NCBI GenBank assembly: GCA_019419725.1
Contig: DXZL01000002.1
Coordinates: 1 to 36,341 of the forward strand
Direction: 5' to 3'
Source of the DNA: Veillonella sp.
Lineage (GTDB): Bacteria; Bacillota; Negativicutes; Veillonellales; Veillonellaceae
Length of the DNA stretch: 36,341 nucleotides
The stretch's first letter is position 1; every line of letters starts with the position of its first letter. This document shows positions 1 through 7,494 of the stretch, piece by piece. The notes under the pieces were generated by a model, which had not been told where the DNA came from, searched no databases, and saw only the letters and a program-made list of their open reading frames with translations. Both the position numbers and the translations under genes were made by a program.

Positions 1-2
1 CT

Positions 3-1982
3 AAGGAATTTAGCCGCGACAATAATTACCATTGTCCAATGGTTATTTCCTATCCGGAACTTATCAAAAACAATATGCAAGAGGTTCTAGGGGATACTCC
101 ATTCCACGCACCATTCTTGCCATTGGCTGATAAAAAATCTCTTGTTCCTGCTCTTGTGAAAGCATTGGACTTCTTGAACCTCAAGAAGAAAGATATTGCT
201 AATGCTGTAGAAAAAGCTTGGGAAGAACAAGAAAACTGTAAGGCTTCTTACCGTGAAACAACGAAGAAAACCGTATCTCGCCTCGTAGCAGAACAAATTC
301 CTACTATCGTATTGGCTGGCCGTCCATATCATTTGGACTCTGGTATTAATCACGGTATTCCAGAGCTTATTACATCCCTTGGTATGGCTGTTCTTACAGA
401 AGATGGCGTTGCGCCACTGGGGAATGAAATCAAGCATCTACGTGTTGTAGACCAATGGTCTTACCATAGCCGTTTATACCGCGCTGCTGAATTCGTAAGT
501 AGAACAGAAGGCTTCCAAATTGTTGAGCTTAACTCCTTTGGTTGCGGTCTCGATTCTATCGTAGCGGATCAAGTAAAAGATATACTTTCAGCAAACCATA
601 AGATTCATACCTTACTCAAAATTGACGAAGGTACAAACCTTGGGGCTGTAACGATCCGTTTGCGTTCCTTGCAATCTGTAATGGAACGTAGCTTGCGTCG
701 TCATCACAACCCAGAGGCACCAGAAGTGGTGGAAGAACAATTGCCAACCTACGATTATAATCGCGTGGTGTTCACAGAGGAAATGCGTAAGACCTATAAA
801 ATCTTGGTGCCACAAATGTCACCATTGCATTTTAGCCTCTTAGATCCAGTCCTCAAAAACGAAGGCTATAACTTTGAAATGTTGCCAGCACCAACGCGTG
901 ACGACATTGAAGTGGGCTTAAAATACATCAATAATGATGCATGTTACCCAGCGATTATCGTTGTAGGTCAGCTCATGTCTGCACTATTATCTGGTAAATA
1001 TGATATCGATAAAACAGCTGTTATCATCTCTCAAACAGGTGGTGGGTGCCGTGCTACAAACTATATCGGTTACTTGCGTAAGGCTTTAATCGATGCTGGT
1101 ATGAAGCAAGTACCAATCCTATCTCTTAATGCAAGCGATATGGAACGTCAACCAGGTTTCAAATTGACAAAAGGTTTCTTACATCGTATGATCCAAGCCG
1201 TTGTTTACGGTGATGCCCTCATGCAATGCGTATTGGCTACACGTCCTTACGAAACTAACCCGGGCTCTACAGATGCTTTATGTGATTACTGGATTAAAAA
1301 ATTACGTGAAAACATTACATCTGCCAGCCTTCGTCAGTATAATAAGTACATCAAAGAAATCATTCATGACTTTGATAACTTGCCGGTCAATAAAGATGTA
1401 CAAAAACCTCGCGTTGGCGTCGTAGGGGAAATTTACGTTAAATTCCATCCAAGTGCTAACAACCATATCAATGAACTCATTGAAAAAGAAGGTGGCGAAG
1501 TCGTTACATCTGGATTATTAGACTTCTTCTTGTACTGCGCAATGGACAGTACATATCGTGCTAAACACCTTGATGGTACATGGCTATCTGGCTTCTTTGG
1601 TACATTGGCTCGTGAAGCCCTTGAACTCTACCGCTTGCCATACGCTAAAGCAGTAGCAGCGTCTAAAAACTTTGACCCTCTACAACGTATGACAGAAGTA
1701 GCAAAAGAAGCAGCTCAATTCATCGGTCTTGGTAACCAATGTGGTGAAGGCTGGTTCCTCACAGGCGATATGATTGACCTCATTGAAAAAGGTGCCAAAC
1801 AAATCGTATGCTTGCAACCATTCGGCTGCTTACCAAACCACGTAACAGGTAAAGGCATGGTTAAAACACTATCCGCTGCCTACCCAGACGTGCGCATTGC
1901 TGCTATTGACTACGATCCAGGCTCCAGTGCAGTAAACCAAGCAAATCGACTAAAACTATTACTATCGACAATGTTTGAATAA
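3..1982 (+). CDS. 2-hydroxyacyl-CoA dehydratase activase-related protein (5' truncated by window)
   Basis: The reading frame is open from the first complete codon at base 3 with no stop upstream, so the window begins inside the gene; the ATG at 39 is internal (it sits in the stretch NNYHCPMVISYPELI). About 660 C-terminal residues are visible. They resemble the large (~1400 aa) activase/DUF2229-type proteins related to the ATP-dependent activator and subunits of 2-hydroxyglutaryl-CoA dehydratase. Cysteine motifs typical of iron-sulfur binding are FGCGLDS, NDACYPA, GGGCRATNY, GNQCGEGW and PFGCLPNH. The usual N-terminal ATPase half would lie outside the window. The family is linked to radical-type dehydration or other low-potential electron transfer in anaerobes, but the substrate of this subtype is not known to me. 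The gene ends at TAA 1980-1982, followed within 12 nt by a large hairpin element. Confidence 0.85.
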   Translation, partial: KEFSRDNNYHCPMVISYPELIKNNMQEVLGDTPFHAPFLPLADKKSLVPALVKALDFLNLKKKDIANAVEKAWEEQENCKASYRETTKKTVSRLVAEQIPTIVLAGRPYHLDSGINHGIPELITSLGMAVLTEDGVAPLGNEIKHLRVVDQWSYHSRLYRAAEFVSRTEGFQIVELNSFGCGLDSIVADQVKDILSANHKIHTLLKIDEGTNLGAVTIRLRSLQSVMERSLRRHHNPEAPEVVEEQLPTYDYNRVVFTEEMRKTYKILVPQMSPLHFSLLDPVLKNEGYNFEMLPAPTRDDIEVGLKYINNDACYPAIIVVGQLMSALLSGKYDIDKTAVIISQTGGGCRATNYIGYLRKALIDAGMKQVPILSLNASDMERQPGFKLTKGFLHRMIQAVVYGDALMQCVLATRPYETNPGSTDALCDYWIKKLRENITSASLRQYNKYIKEIIHDFDNLPVNKDVQKPRVGVVGEIYVKFHPSANNHINELIEKEGGEVVTSGLLDFFLYCAMDSTYRAKHLDGTWLSGFFGTLAREALELYRLPYAKAVAASKNFDPLQRMTEVAKEAAQFIGLGNQCGEGWFLTGDMIDLIEKGAKQIVCLQPFGCLPNHVTGKGMVKTLSAAYPDVRIAAIDYDPGSSAVNQANRLKLLLSTMFE

Positions 1983-1993
1983 AGGTGTGCTCC

Positions 1994-2159
1994 GTTATAT
2001 TTTCAATGGGGCCCTGTGACAACTGCATATTACTAGTATAGAAAAAACAAAGTCCTCTCTTGGCTCAGTACGTCGCTACGCTCCGTAAAATCGCTGCAGA
2101 GAGGACTTTGTTCTTTTCTATATAGACCTGTTATGAGGACGTCCCATTGAAAATATAAC
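1994..2159 (+). repeat. Two-level hairpin element, copy 1 (possible structured 3'-UTR RNA)
   Basis: A perfect 17-bp outer inverted repeat (1994-2010 with 2143-2159) carries CAATGGG/CCCATTG on its inner side. Inside it is a second helix (2047-2060 with 2098-2111, 14 bp perfect, extendable outward to 2037/2122 with one mismatch and one bulge). The inner helix closes a 37-nt loop (2061-2097) beginning TGGCTCAGTACG and containing CGTAAAATCGCT. A second copy in opposite orientation lies at 2299-2457, and 33 of 37 loop bases are identical between the two. The flanks of the inner helix are A-rich on the left and T-rich on the right, so it may also work as a terminator in either direction. It starts 12 nt after the stop codon of the upstream gene, in the same sense. 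I do not recognise it as a known RNA family. Confidence 0.75.
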
Positions 2160-2184
2160 TAGTGCAGATATGGATAGATGTAAG

Positions 2185-2212
2185 GAGATGTGGCTATGCC
2201 ACATCTCTTTTT
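2185..2212 (+). terminator. Rho-independent terminator
   Basis: A 10-bp perfect stem (2185-2194 with 2198-2207) with a TAT loop is followed by TTTTT. It lies about 200 nt beyond the stop of the activase-like gene and downstream of hairpin element copy 1, and would end transcription arriving from the left. Confidence 0.8.
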
Positions 2213-2298
2213 CCTACAATCAGTTGGACAGGTGCTTTCCTTTATTGTGCATAGTGTATTTGTAAAAAAGAATTAGCAGATTTTAATTTAAGCTGTAT

Positions 2299-2457
2299 AG
2301 CCCCACAATGGGACGCCTCTACAGGTAGTGTTAATATAAATAAGATACCCCTTTCCGAAGCGATTTTACGAAGCGTAGCGCCGTACTGAGCAAGGAAAGG
2401 GGTATCTTATTTATATACTAATATTATTCTGTTGTAGTTGGGCCCCATTGTAGGGCT
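2299..2457 (-). repeat. Two-level hairpin element, copy 2 (minus-strand orientation)
   Basis: This is the minus-strand counterpart of the element at 1994-2159. The outer helix is 2299-2312 with 2444-2457 (one G-T wobble) and again includes CAATGGG/CCCATTG. The inner helix is 2334-2356 with 2394-2416, 23 bp perfect. The 37-nt loop (2357-2393) matches copy 1 at 33 of 37 positions when reverse-complemented. From CAATGGG to the loop both copies measure exactly 57 nt and align without gaps. Within the 14-bp core of the inner helix six base pairs differ between copies, and all six are compensated on the opposite arm. It lies 22 nt beyond the stop codon of the minus-strand transporter gene, in its sense orientation. 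Confidence 0.75.
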
Positions 2458-2478
2458 CACACAAATGTTTAAAAGAGT

Positions 2479-3666
2479 TTATTCTTTCTCTACCAAACCA
2501 TACAAGCACAATAAGGAAAGCACTGCACATACTAGCATTGTAATCCCCATTGGTATACCCGTATGATCCCCACCTATACCAACTAATGGAGATACAATAC
2601 CTGCAGCAAACATGCTTGCAAAGCCTAGTATGGCAGAGGCGCTGCCTGCCATTTTTCCATAGTTAGTCATAGCCATAGAGAAGGAGGCAGAACCGAATAG
2701 GGATACTGTGCACACAGTAAAGAATAGAATTGTTGTTACAGGAATGAGAGACCATTCAAAAATCATAGCTACTAAGAATAGTAAGGAGCCGATAGTCAGT
2801 TGCCATAGACTGAATGTAAGTATTTGACGAGATGTTACGACATTACTTACTCGTCCGCTAATGGCACTGGCCAAGATAATGCCGCAGCTATTGATACCAA
2901 AAAGATAACTAAATTTCTGGGCTGAAAGTTGGAAAATATTTTGGTATACAAAGGATGAACCTGATATATAGGCAAAGAAAGCGCCGAAAGCAAAGAATTG
3001 AATTAAAGATTGTCCCAGGAAACGTTTATCTTTGATCAGTGTAAAGTAGTTATTTATAGCCGTAACAAGGCCGCCAGTAACGCGTTTTTCCTTTGGTAAG
3101 CTTTCACGGAAAAGAAAAGAGCCTATCAATAAAATAGCAGAGAATACTGCTAAGATAACAAAGATTACGCGCCATGTAGTAAATAAGAGCAGTTGACCGC
3201 CTACTAAAGGTGCAAGGACTGGTGCGAGGCCGTTAACCATCATGAGTAAGGCAAAAAGTTTTGTTAATTCTTGACCAGATGCAAAGTCTCGAGCGATGGC
3301 TTTGGCAATTACAACGCCTACAGAGCCAGTTAAGCCTTGTAGAAATCTTCCGAGTAAAAGTATTTCGATACTAGGCGCATAGGCACAAATAATACTAGAG
3401 ATAACACATAGTAAATTACCTATAATAAGTGGTAACTTACGGCCCATTGTGTCACTTATTGGGCCACCAAATAATTGGCCTAAGGCAACACCAAAGGTCA
3501 TAACACCAATGGTCATTTGAATATTTGATGCTGTTGTATTTAATTCGCCAGGCATAATCGGTAATGCAGGTAAATATAGATCTGTTGCGAGCGGTGTAAT
3601 AGCTGTTAACATGCCAAGGAATACTACCAAGATAAAGGAAACCTTAGCAGAATTTTCTTGAGTCAT
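2479..3666 (-). CDS. Bcr/CflA-type drug:H+ antiporter (MFS)
   Basis: A 395-residue inner-membrane protein with about 12 hydrophobic helices, the normal size for the 12-TM major facilitator family. The N-terminal signature TDLYLPALPIMPGEL and the loop motif GGPISDTMGRKLPLIIGN (motif A, between helices 2 and 3), followed by GRFLQGLTGSVGVVIAKAI, place it in the Bcr/CflA multidrug-efflux subgroup. The expected role is proton-driven export of small toxic compounds; the substrate cannot be read from sequence. The start is supported by AGGAGG ahead of the ATG. A terminator-like hairpin lies in its leader (3691-3722), and a hairpin element of unknown type follows its stop codon. It is divergent from the PepSY gene. 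Confidence 0.88.
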   Translation of the reverse strand: MTQENSAKVSFILVVFLGMLTAITPLATDLYLPALPIMPGELNTTASNIQMTIGVMTFGVALGQLFGGPISDTMGRKLPLIIGNLLCVISSIICAYAPSIEILLLGRFLQGLTGSVGVVIAKAIARDFASGQELTKLFALLMMVNGLAPVLAPLVGGQLLLFTTWRVIFVILAVFSAILLIGSFLFRESLPKEKRVTGGLVTAINNYFTLIKDKRFLGQSLIQFFAFGAFFAYISGSSFVYQNIFQLSAQKFSYLFGINSCGIILASAISGRVSNVVTSRQILTFSLWQLTIGSLLFLVAMIFEWSLIPVTTILFFTVCTVSLFGSASFSMAMTNYGKMAGSASAILGFASMFAAGIVSPLVGIGGDHTGIPMGITMLVCAVLSLLCLYGLVEKE

Positions 3667-3690
3667 ACAATCCTCCTATCTTAAAATGGG

Positions 3691-3722
3691 AAAAATAAAA
3701 GCCTGCGAATCGCACTTCGCAG
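3691..3722 (-). terminator. Terminator-like hairpin in the leader of the MFS gene
   Basis: On the minus strand a 7-bp perfect stem (3716-3722 with 3703-3709) and 6-nt loop are followed by a T-rich run (complement of 3691-3700). It lies between the divergent start codons and about 25 nt ahead of the transporter start, with no gene that it could terminate from upstream on this strand. An attenuator for the exporter is a reasonable inference. The plus strand downstream is also T-rich, so orientation is not certain. Confidence 0.5.
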
Positions 3723-3885
3723 ACTGCATTTAATTTTTTCTATTTGATACGATGTATTTTACCATGATTGAGAAAAAATATCTATATGAAATATTGAGTT
3801 TGCTTTATCTCTATTTATAGATTACAATTAGTATATTAATTATATCTAAAAATATCAATATACTTGTTGTCGATGGGAGAATTAT

Positions 3886-4170
3886 ATGAAATATTTAATA
3901 AAAGGTTTTGTGTTAGCTGCAATAGTAGTAATCGGGACAGCTACGGTTTCATCTGTAGAAGCAATTAGTTCTGATGAGGCTGTTCAAAGCGCCTTAGCAC
4001 GTGTACCGGGTGCAACAGTTACAAATGTAACTGAATTCAATCGTGATTATGAAAATGGCCGTTTAGAGTATGAAGGTGAAATTCATTACAATGGTTATGA
4101 ATATGACTTTGAAATCGATGCAGATACAGGAGCTTTTACTAAATGGGAAGTAGAGCAAGAGGCTTATTAA
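3886..4170 (+). CDS. Secreted PepSY-domain protein
   Basis: A 94-residue protein with a clear signal peptide (lysines at 2 and 6, hydrophobic stretch 7-23, likely cleavage after VEA at residue 26). The mature part is one PepSY domain: SSDEAVQSALARVPGATV, then an acidic beta-rich segment with YEGEIHYNGYEYDFEIDADT ending in GAFTKWE. Such domains occur singly or fused to peptidases and are proposed to inhibit proteases or bind at the cell surface; the partner here is unknown. GGGAG lies ahead of the ATG. It stands alone between a divergent exporter and the convergent lactate permease, with which it shares a bidirectional terminator. Confidence 0.85.
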   Translation: MKYLIKGFVLAAIVVIGTATVSSVEAISSDEAVQSALARVPGATVTNVTEFNRDYENGRLEYEGEIHYNGYEYDFEIDADTGAFTKWEVEQEAY

Positions 4171-4260
4171 TAGATTGTTACAATTATATGTAGCCAATTA
4201 ATGAACTCTAAATTGCATTATCATTAATCAGTGTTATTTGTATATTTTATATGTGGCAAT

Positions 4261-4293
4261 AAAAAAGAACAGCTCATCAAGAGCTGTTCTTTT
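4261..4293. terminator. Bidirectional terminator
   Basis: A 13-bp perfect stem (4263-4275 with 4281-4293) closes a 5-nt loop. It has an A run on the left and a T run on the right, so it can end both the PepSY transcript (+) and the lactate permease transcript (-). The stop codon of the permease is 14 nt away. Confidence 0.85.
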
Positions 4294-4306
4294 ATGTTAC
4301 CAAATC

Positions 4307-5944
4307 TTAGAAGAAGAAGTGGTGAATTTCATGGATGAAATGTTGACCGAAGAAGGAGATACAACCATGCATAACGATGAAGATCAAGAAGTATTTGAAT
4401 GCGCTGTTCATGATAACGCTTGCTTCGATTTCATGTTCTAAGTTGTGAGCTTCTTCAGAACCAATTTCTTTGTGGTTTTCTAGGTATGCTTTCAAAGCAG
4501 GACCTACGGCACCAATAGAAATCGCGATGGATTGTGGGGACAACATTTTGCCGATACCAGCTGCACCGGAGTTAACTGCTGCCAACCAGAAGCCAAGATC
4601 TTCGAAGTTTGTAGGATCTAAACCTTGAGCTGCAGCGATTTGAAGTGGGCCAAACAATACGTTGGAGTTTGTACCGGAACCTGTCAAGAAGGCACCCAAC
4701 GCACCTACGATAGGAGCGAATAGAGGGTACAAGGAACCTGTACCCGCAACCATTGCTTTCGCAATATCTGCAGTCATACCAGAGTAAGTCATCAATTTAG
4801 CTGTCATAACAACTGTGATGATTGTAAGGTATGTGAATTTCAAGTTTTTAACTGTGGAACCCAATGTACCGAAGATTTCGCCAGCTTTTGCTTTTTGGAT
4901 GAAACCACCAACAATACCAGCGATAAAAATCATAATACCAGGAGTTGCAATCCATACGAATGTGTAAGGTTTTGCACCAGCACCTTGATAAATAGGTACA
5001 GATGTTTTAATGGACGCAAGAGGACCATTAATTGCAGGGAACAATTTAGAAGTTAATAACAATAATACGAAGATTAAGATGAATGGCATTGCAGCTACAA
5101 GGCCTTCACCACCAGAAACTTTTGGAACTTCGCCAGTTTGTTTAACTGCGTATGCAGGATCATTAGGAGGCATAATTTTTGCACAGATAATGATAACTGC
5201 CATGATAACGATGGATGCAGAGATTACGGATAATTCTGGACCCATTACTGCGTTGATTATAGTTTCAGGAATAGCTAATGCTAAACCGGAAAGTAATGTA
5301 ACAAGGAATACGCCTTTTAACGCTTTGATACCGCCACCAATAATCATAACAACGAAGAATGGTGCGATAAGGTTAAGTAAGAATAATTGTACGGAAATGA
5401 ATGTACCTAAATGGCTTGGATCAAGGCTTGTTAAGGATGCCAATGTAGTTGTTGGAATACCAATAGAGCCGAATGTTGTAGGTACGGAGTTAGCAACGAG
5501 ACATGCAATGATAGATTTTAGTGGGTCAAAACCTACGGCAACCATCATAGCAGCTGGAATTGCAACGGCAGTACCAAAGCCAGCCATACCTTCCATGAAG
5601 GCACCGAAGCCCCATGCAAGTAACAATGCAAGTACACGAGTATCAGATGTTACAGAAGAAAGCATTGTTTTAATAGTTTCCATTGCTTTCGTATGTACTA
5701 CCAAGTTATAAACGAAGATAGCAGCTGTAATAACTAATAGAATTGGCCAGATTGCCAATGCGGCACCTTCAAGGGCACCAGTGACCATAATAAATGGGTC
5801 AGATTGGAATGCTGTAATAGCGATGATGAAAGAACCGATTGCAGCAACACTTGTTGCTTGCCATGCTGGTAATTTCAAGATGGATAACGCTACGATCAAC
5901 CAAATGATTGGAGATAGCGCTAATAGAACGGTGATAGCACTCAT
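4307..5944 (-). CDS. lctP: L-lactate permease (LctP family)
   Basis: A polytopic membrane protein of about 545 residues, the normal size for lactate permease (TC 2.A.14), which imports lactate with a proton. Family signatures are MAGFGTAVAIPAAMMVAVGF, ANSVPTTFGSIGIPTT and FLTGSGTNSNVLFGPLQ. An upstream ATG at 5956 would add four residues but directly abuts the AAAGGA ribosome-binding sequence, so the ATG at 5944 with 11-nt spacing is preferred. It lies downstream of an Ldh_2 dehydrogenase on the same strand, 284 nt away across hairpins, which suggests joint use in lactate uptake and oxidation. The C-terminus is unusually rich in His and Phe (HFIHEIHHFFF). Confidence 0.92.
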   Translation of the reverse strand: MSAITVLLALSPIIWLIVALSILKLPAWQATSVAAIGSFIIAITAFQSDPFIMVTGALEGAALAIWPILLVITAAIFVYNLVVHTKAMETIKTMLSSVTSDTRVLALLLAWGFGAFMEGMAGFGTAVAIPAAMMVAVGFDPLKSIIACLVANSVPTTFGSIGIPTTTLASLTSLDPSHLGTFISVQLFLLNLIAPFFVVMIIGGGIKALKGVFLVTLLSGLALAIPETIINAVMGPELSVISASIVIMAVIIICAKIMPPNDPAYAVKQTGEVPKVSGGEGLVAAMPFILIFVLLLLTSKLFPAINGPLASIKTSVPIYQGAGAKPYTFVWIATPGIMIFIAGIVGGFIQKAKAGEIFGTLGSTVKNLKFTYLTIITVVMTAKLMTYSGMTADIAKAMVAGTGSLYPLFAPIVGALGAFLTGSGTNSNVLFGPLQIAAAQGLDPTNFEDLGFWLAAVNSGAAGIGKMLSPQSIAISIGAVGPALKAYLENHKEIGSEEAHNLEHEIEASVIMNSAFKYFLIFIVMHGCISFFGQHFIHEIHHFFF

Positions 5945-6163
5945 TTCTAAAATCATCCTTTCAAGAAAAATAAAAATATATGCTTAACAGGACGATGTAG
6001 CTTAATCAATTTAATTGATGAGTAAATCGCTATTATATTAAGTTGTAAAAGTTCAGTTAAAATAAAGGATTACAATAAAATAACAGATATACTTATCATA
6101 AAAAGTGATATATCTCTTAAAAATTTTTAACCTCATTACATATGAGGTTAAGAATATAAGAGA

Positions 6164-6190
6164 GGGGACATAAACAGTGTTTATGTCCCC
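6164..6190 (-). terminator. Strong hairpin between the dehydrogenase and permease genes
   Basis: A 12-bp perfect stem (6164-6175 with 6179-6190) closes a 3-nt loop. On the minus strand the sequence that follows is CTCTCTTATATTC, a weak T-rich tail, so it could partly terminate after the dehydrogenase or act as an RNA-stabilising hairpin that sets the ratio of the two messages. A second smaller palindrome (6130-6149, arms AACCTCAT) lies further downstream. The rest of 5957-6240 is AT-rich, and I see no gene in it. Confidence 0.5.
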
Positions 6191-6240
6191 TTCTTTACTG
6201 ACTACATGTCCGTGTTAGGGCCTTTGTAAGGTCTTAGGTA

Positions 6241-7380
6241 TTAGTAGTTACCTTTGAACATTGTAGCAGGAGCTTCTGGTACATAATCGCCGAAGTAGGA
6301 TTTGAAGTCTAGACCTAATTCGTTGCAAAGATCTTGAACTTCTAGCATTGTACCGTTAAGTACAGGGATGCCTTCAGCTTTAACTTTTTCAACGGATTCA
6401 TGTTCTTTTTCACCATGAGTGTAGATACGGTCTTGACCAGCAGCTTTAGGAGCTTCACGTAATTCTTGTAAGAATTGGGAGAAGTGTTTTTTGATTTCAG
6501 CTGGGTCACCGAAGAATTCAGGGTTGATAGCCATGAAGCCGTGGCAGATATTGGATTTACCGCCAACCATACATTTGTTGGAAGTACCGCCTTGAGACAA
6601 GATGGAGGAGAATAATTCAGCAATCATGCCGTTACCATAACCTTTGTGGCCGCCAAGAACTTCTGTAGCACCACCTAAAGGAAGGATACCGCCGCCTTCA
6701 TGACGGGAAATGTTGCCCAATACTTCAGCTGCATCAGTGGAAGGAACGCCGTCTTTATTAACAGCCCAGCCATCTGGAGTAGCTTTGCCCATTTTGTTGT
6801 ACATTTCAAGTTTACCACGAGTTACTACTGTAGTGGAGCAATCGAAGAAGAAGTCAACAGGATCAGCTGGTACAGTCCAAGCGATAGGGTTGGAACCAAG
6901 CATAGCTTTACGAGCATATACAGGAACCATGATTGCTTCGGAGTTTGTACAAGAGAAACCGATTAAGCCTTGGTCGGATGCCATTTTAGCATAGTAACCA
7001 GCGATACCATAGTGGTTGGAGTTACGTACGGATACGATACCAACACCGGATTTTTTAGCTTTTTCGATAGCCATTTCCATAGCTTTGTGCCCCAACAATT
7101 GGCCCATGCCATCATGACCGTCGATAACTGCGGAGATTGGAGTTTCTTTTACGATTTCAGGTTTTGCGTCGATTTTGATCAAGCCATTAGTGATACCTTT
7201 GTGGTAACGAACCATACGTTGCATACCATGGCTTTGAATACCGAACAAGTCGGAAGTCAAAAGTACGTCTTGGATGATGTCAGCTTCTTTTTCGGAGAAA
7301 CCGAATTTTTGGAAAGCGTCCATGCTTAATTTTTTTAATGTTTCATAAGGGAATAACACAGTGTTTTTTGCGTCTGCCAT
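6241..7380 (-). CDS. Malate/L-lactate dehydrogenase family oxidoreductase (Ldh_2)
   Basis: A 379-residue soluble enzyme of the Ldh_2 (YlbC/AllD/archaeal malate dehydrogenase) family, which uses NAD(P) in a fold unlike classical lactate dehydrogenase. Motifs: SHGMQRMVRYHKGI near the N-terminus, the conserved SNHYGIAGYYA, then SNPIAWTVPA, and GGHKGYGNGMIAELFSSILS in the C-terminal half. The start is supported by AGAGG ahead of ATG. The gene lies upstream of the lactate permease on the same strand, so lactate or malate is the probable substrate. Veillonella is known biochemically for a lactate:oxaloacetate transhydrogenase with tightly bound NAD; this enzyme is a candidate, by inference only. 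Confidence 0.88.
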   Translation of the reverse strand: MADAKNTVLFPYETLKKLSMDAFQKFGFSEKEADIIQDVLLTSDLFGIQSHGMQRMVRYHKGITNGLIKIDAKPEIVKETPISAVIDGHDGMGQLLGHKAMEMAIEKAKKSGVGIVSVRNSNHYGIAGYYAKMASDQGLIGFSCTNSEAIMVPVYARKAMLGSNPIAWTVPADPVDFFFDCSTTVVTRGKLEMYNKMGKATPDGWAVNKDGVPSTDAAEVLGNISRHEGGGILPLGGATEVLGGHKGYGNGMIAELFSSILSQGGTSNKCMVGGKSNICHGFMAINPEFFGDPAEIKKHFSQFLQELREAPKAAGQDRIYTHGEKEHESVEKVKAEGIPVLNGTMLEVQDLCNELGLDFKSYFGDYVPEAPATMFKGNY

Positions 7381-7432
7381 CGTTAAAACCTCTTTTCAGA
7401 AAATATGTACCTGATATAGTAACGTCACTCTA

Positions 7433-7459
7433 AAATATCATGAAATTTAAATGATATTT
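7433..7459. promoter_or_regulatory. Operator-like palindrome upstream of the Ldh_2 gene
   Basis: Perfect 9-bp arms AAATATCAT and ATGATATTT are separated by 9 bp. It lies 53-79 bp ahead of the Ldh_2 start and just downstream of a possible -10 element on the minus strand, where a repressor would block transcription. The regulator is unknown. Confidence 0.5.
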
Positions 7460-7466
7460 GGTGAGC

Positions 7467-7494
7467 TCTATATCCTCTCAAATGACAATGTCAG
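7467..7494 (-). promoter_or_regulatory. Possible sigma-70 promoter for the Ldh_2 gene
   Basis: On the minus strand CTGACA (7494-7489) and TATAGA (7472-7467) are separated by 16 bp. The predicted start of transcription falls just ahead of or within the 27-bp palindrome. Confidence 0.4.

Noticed and set aside
5010..5711. Open plus-strand frame of 233 codons opposite lctP
   Set aside because: It is the mirror of a hydrophobic membrane-protein gene; such genes often leave the opposite strand open. No start signal is seen.
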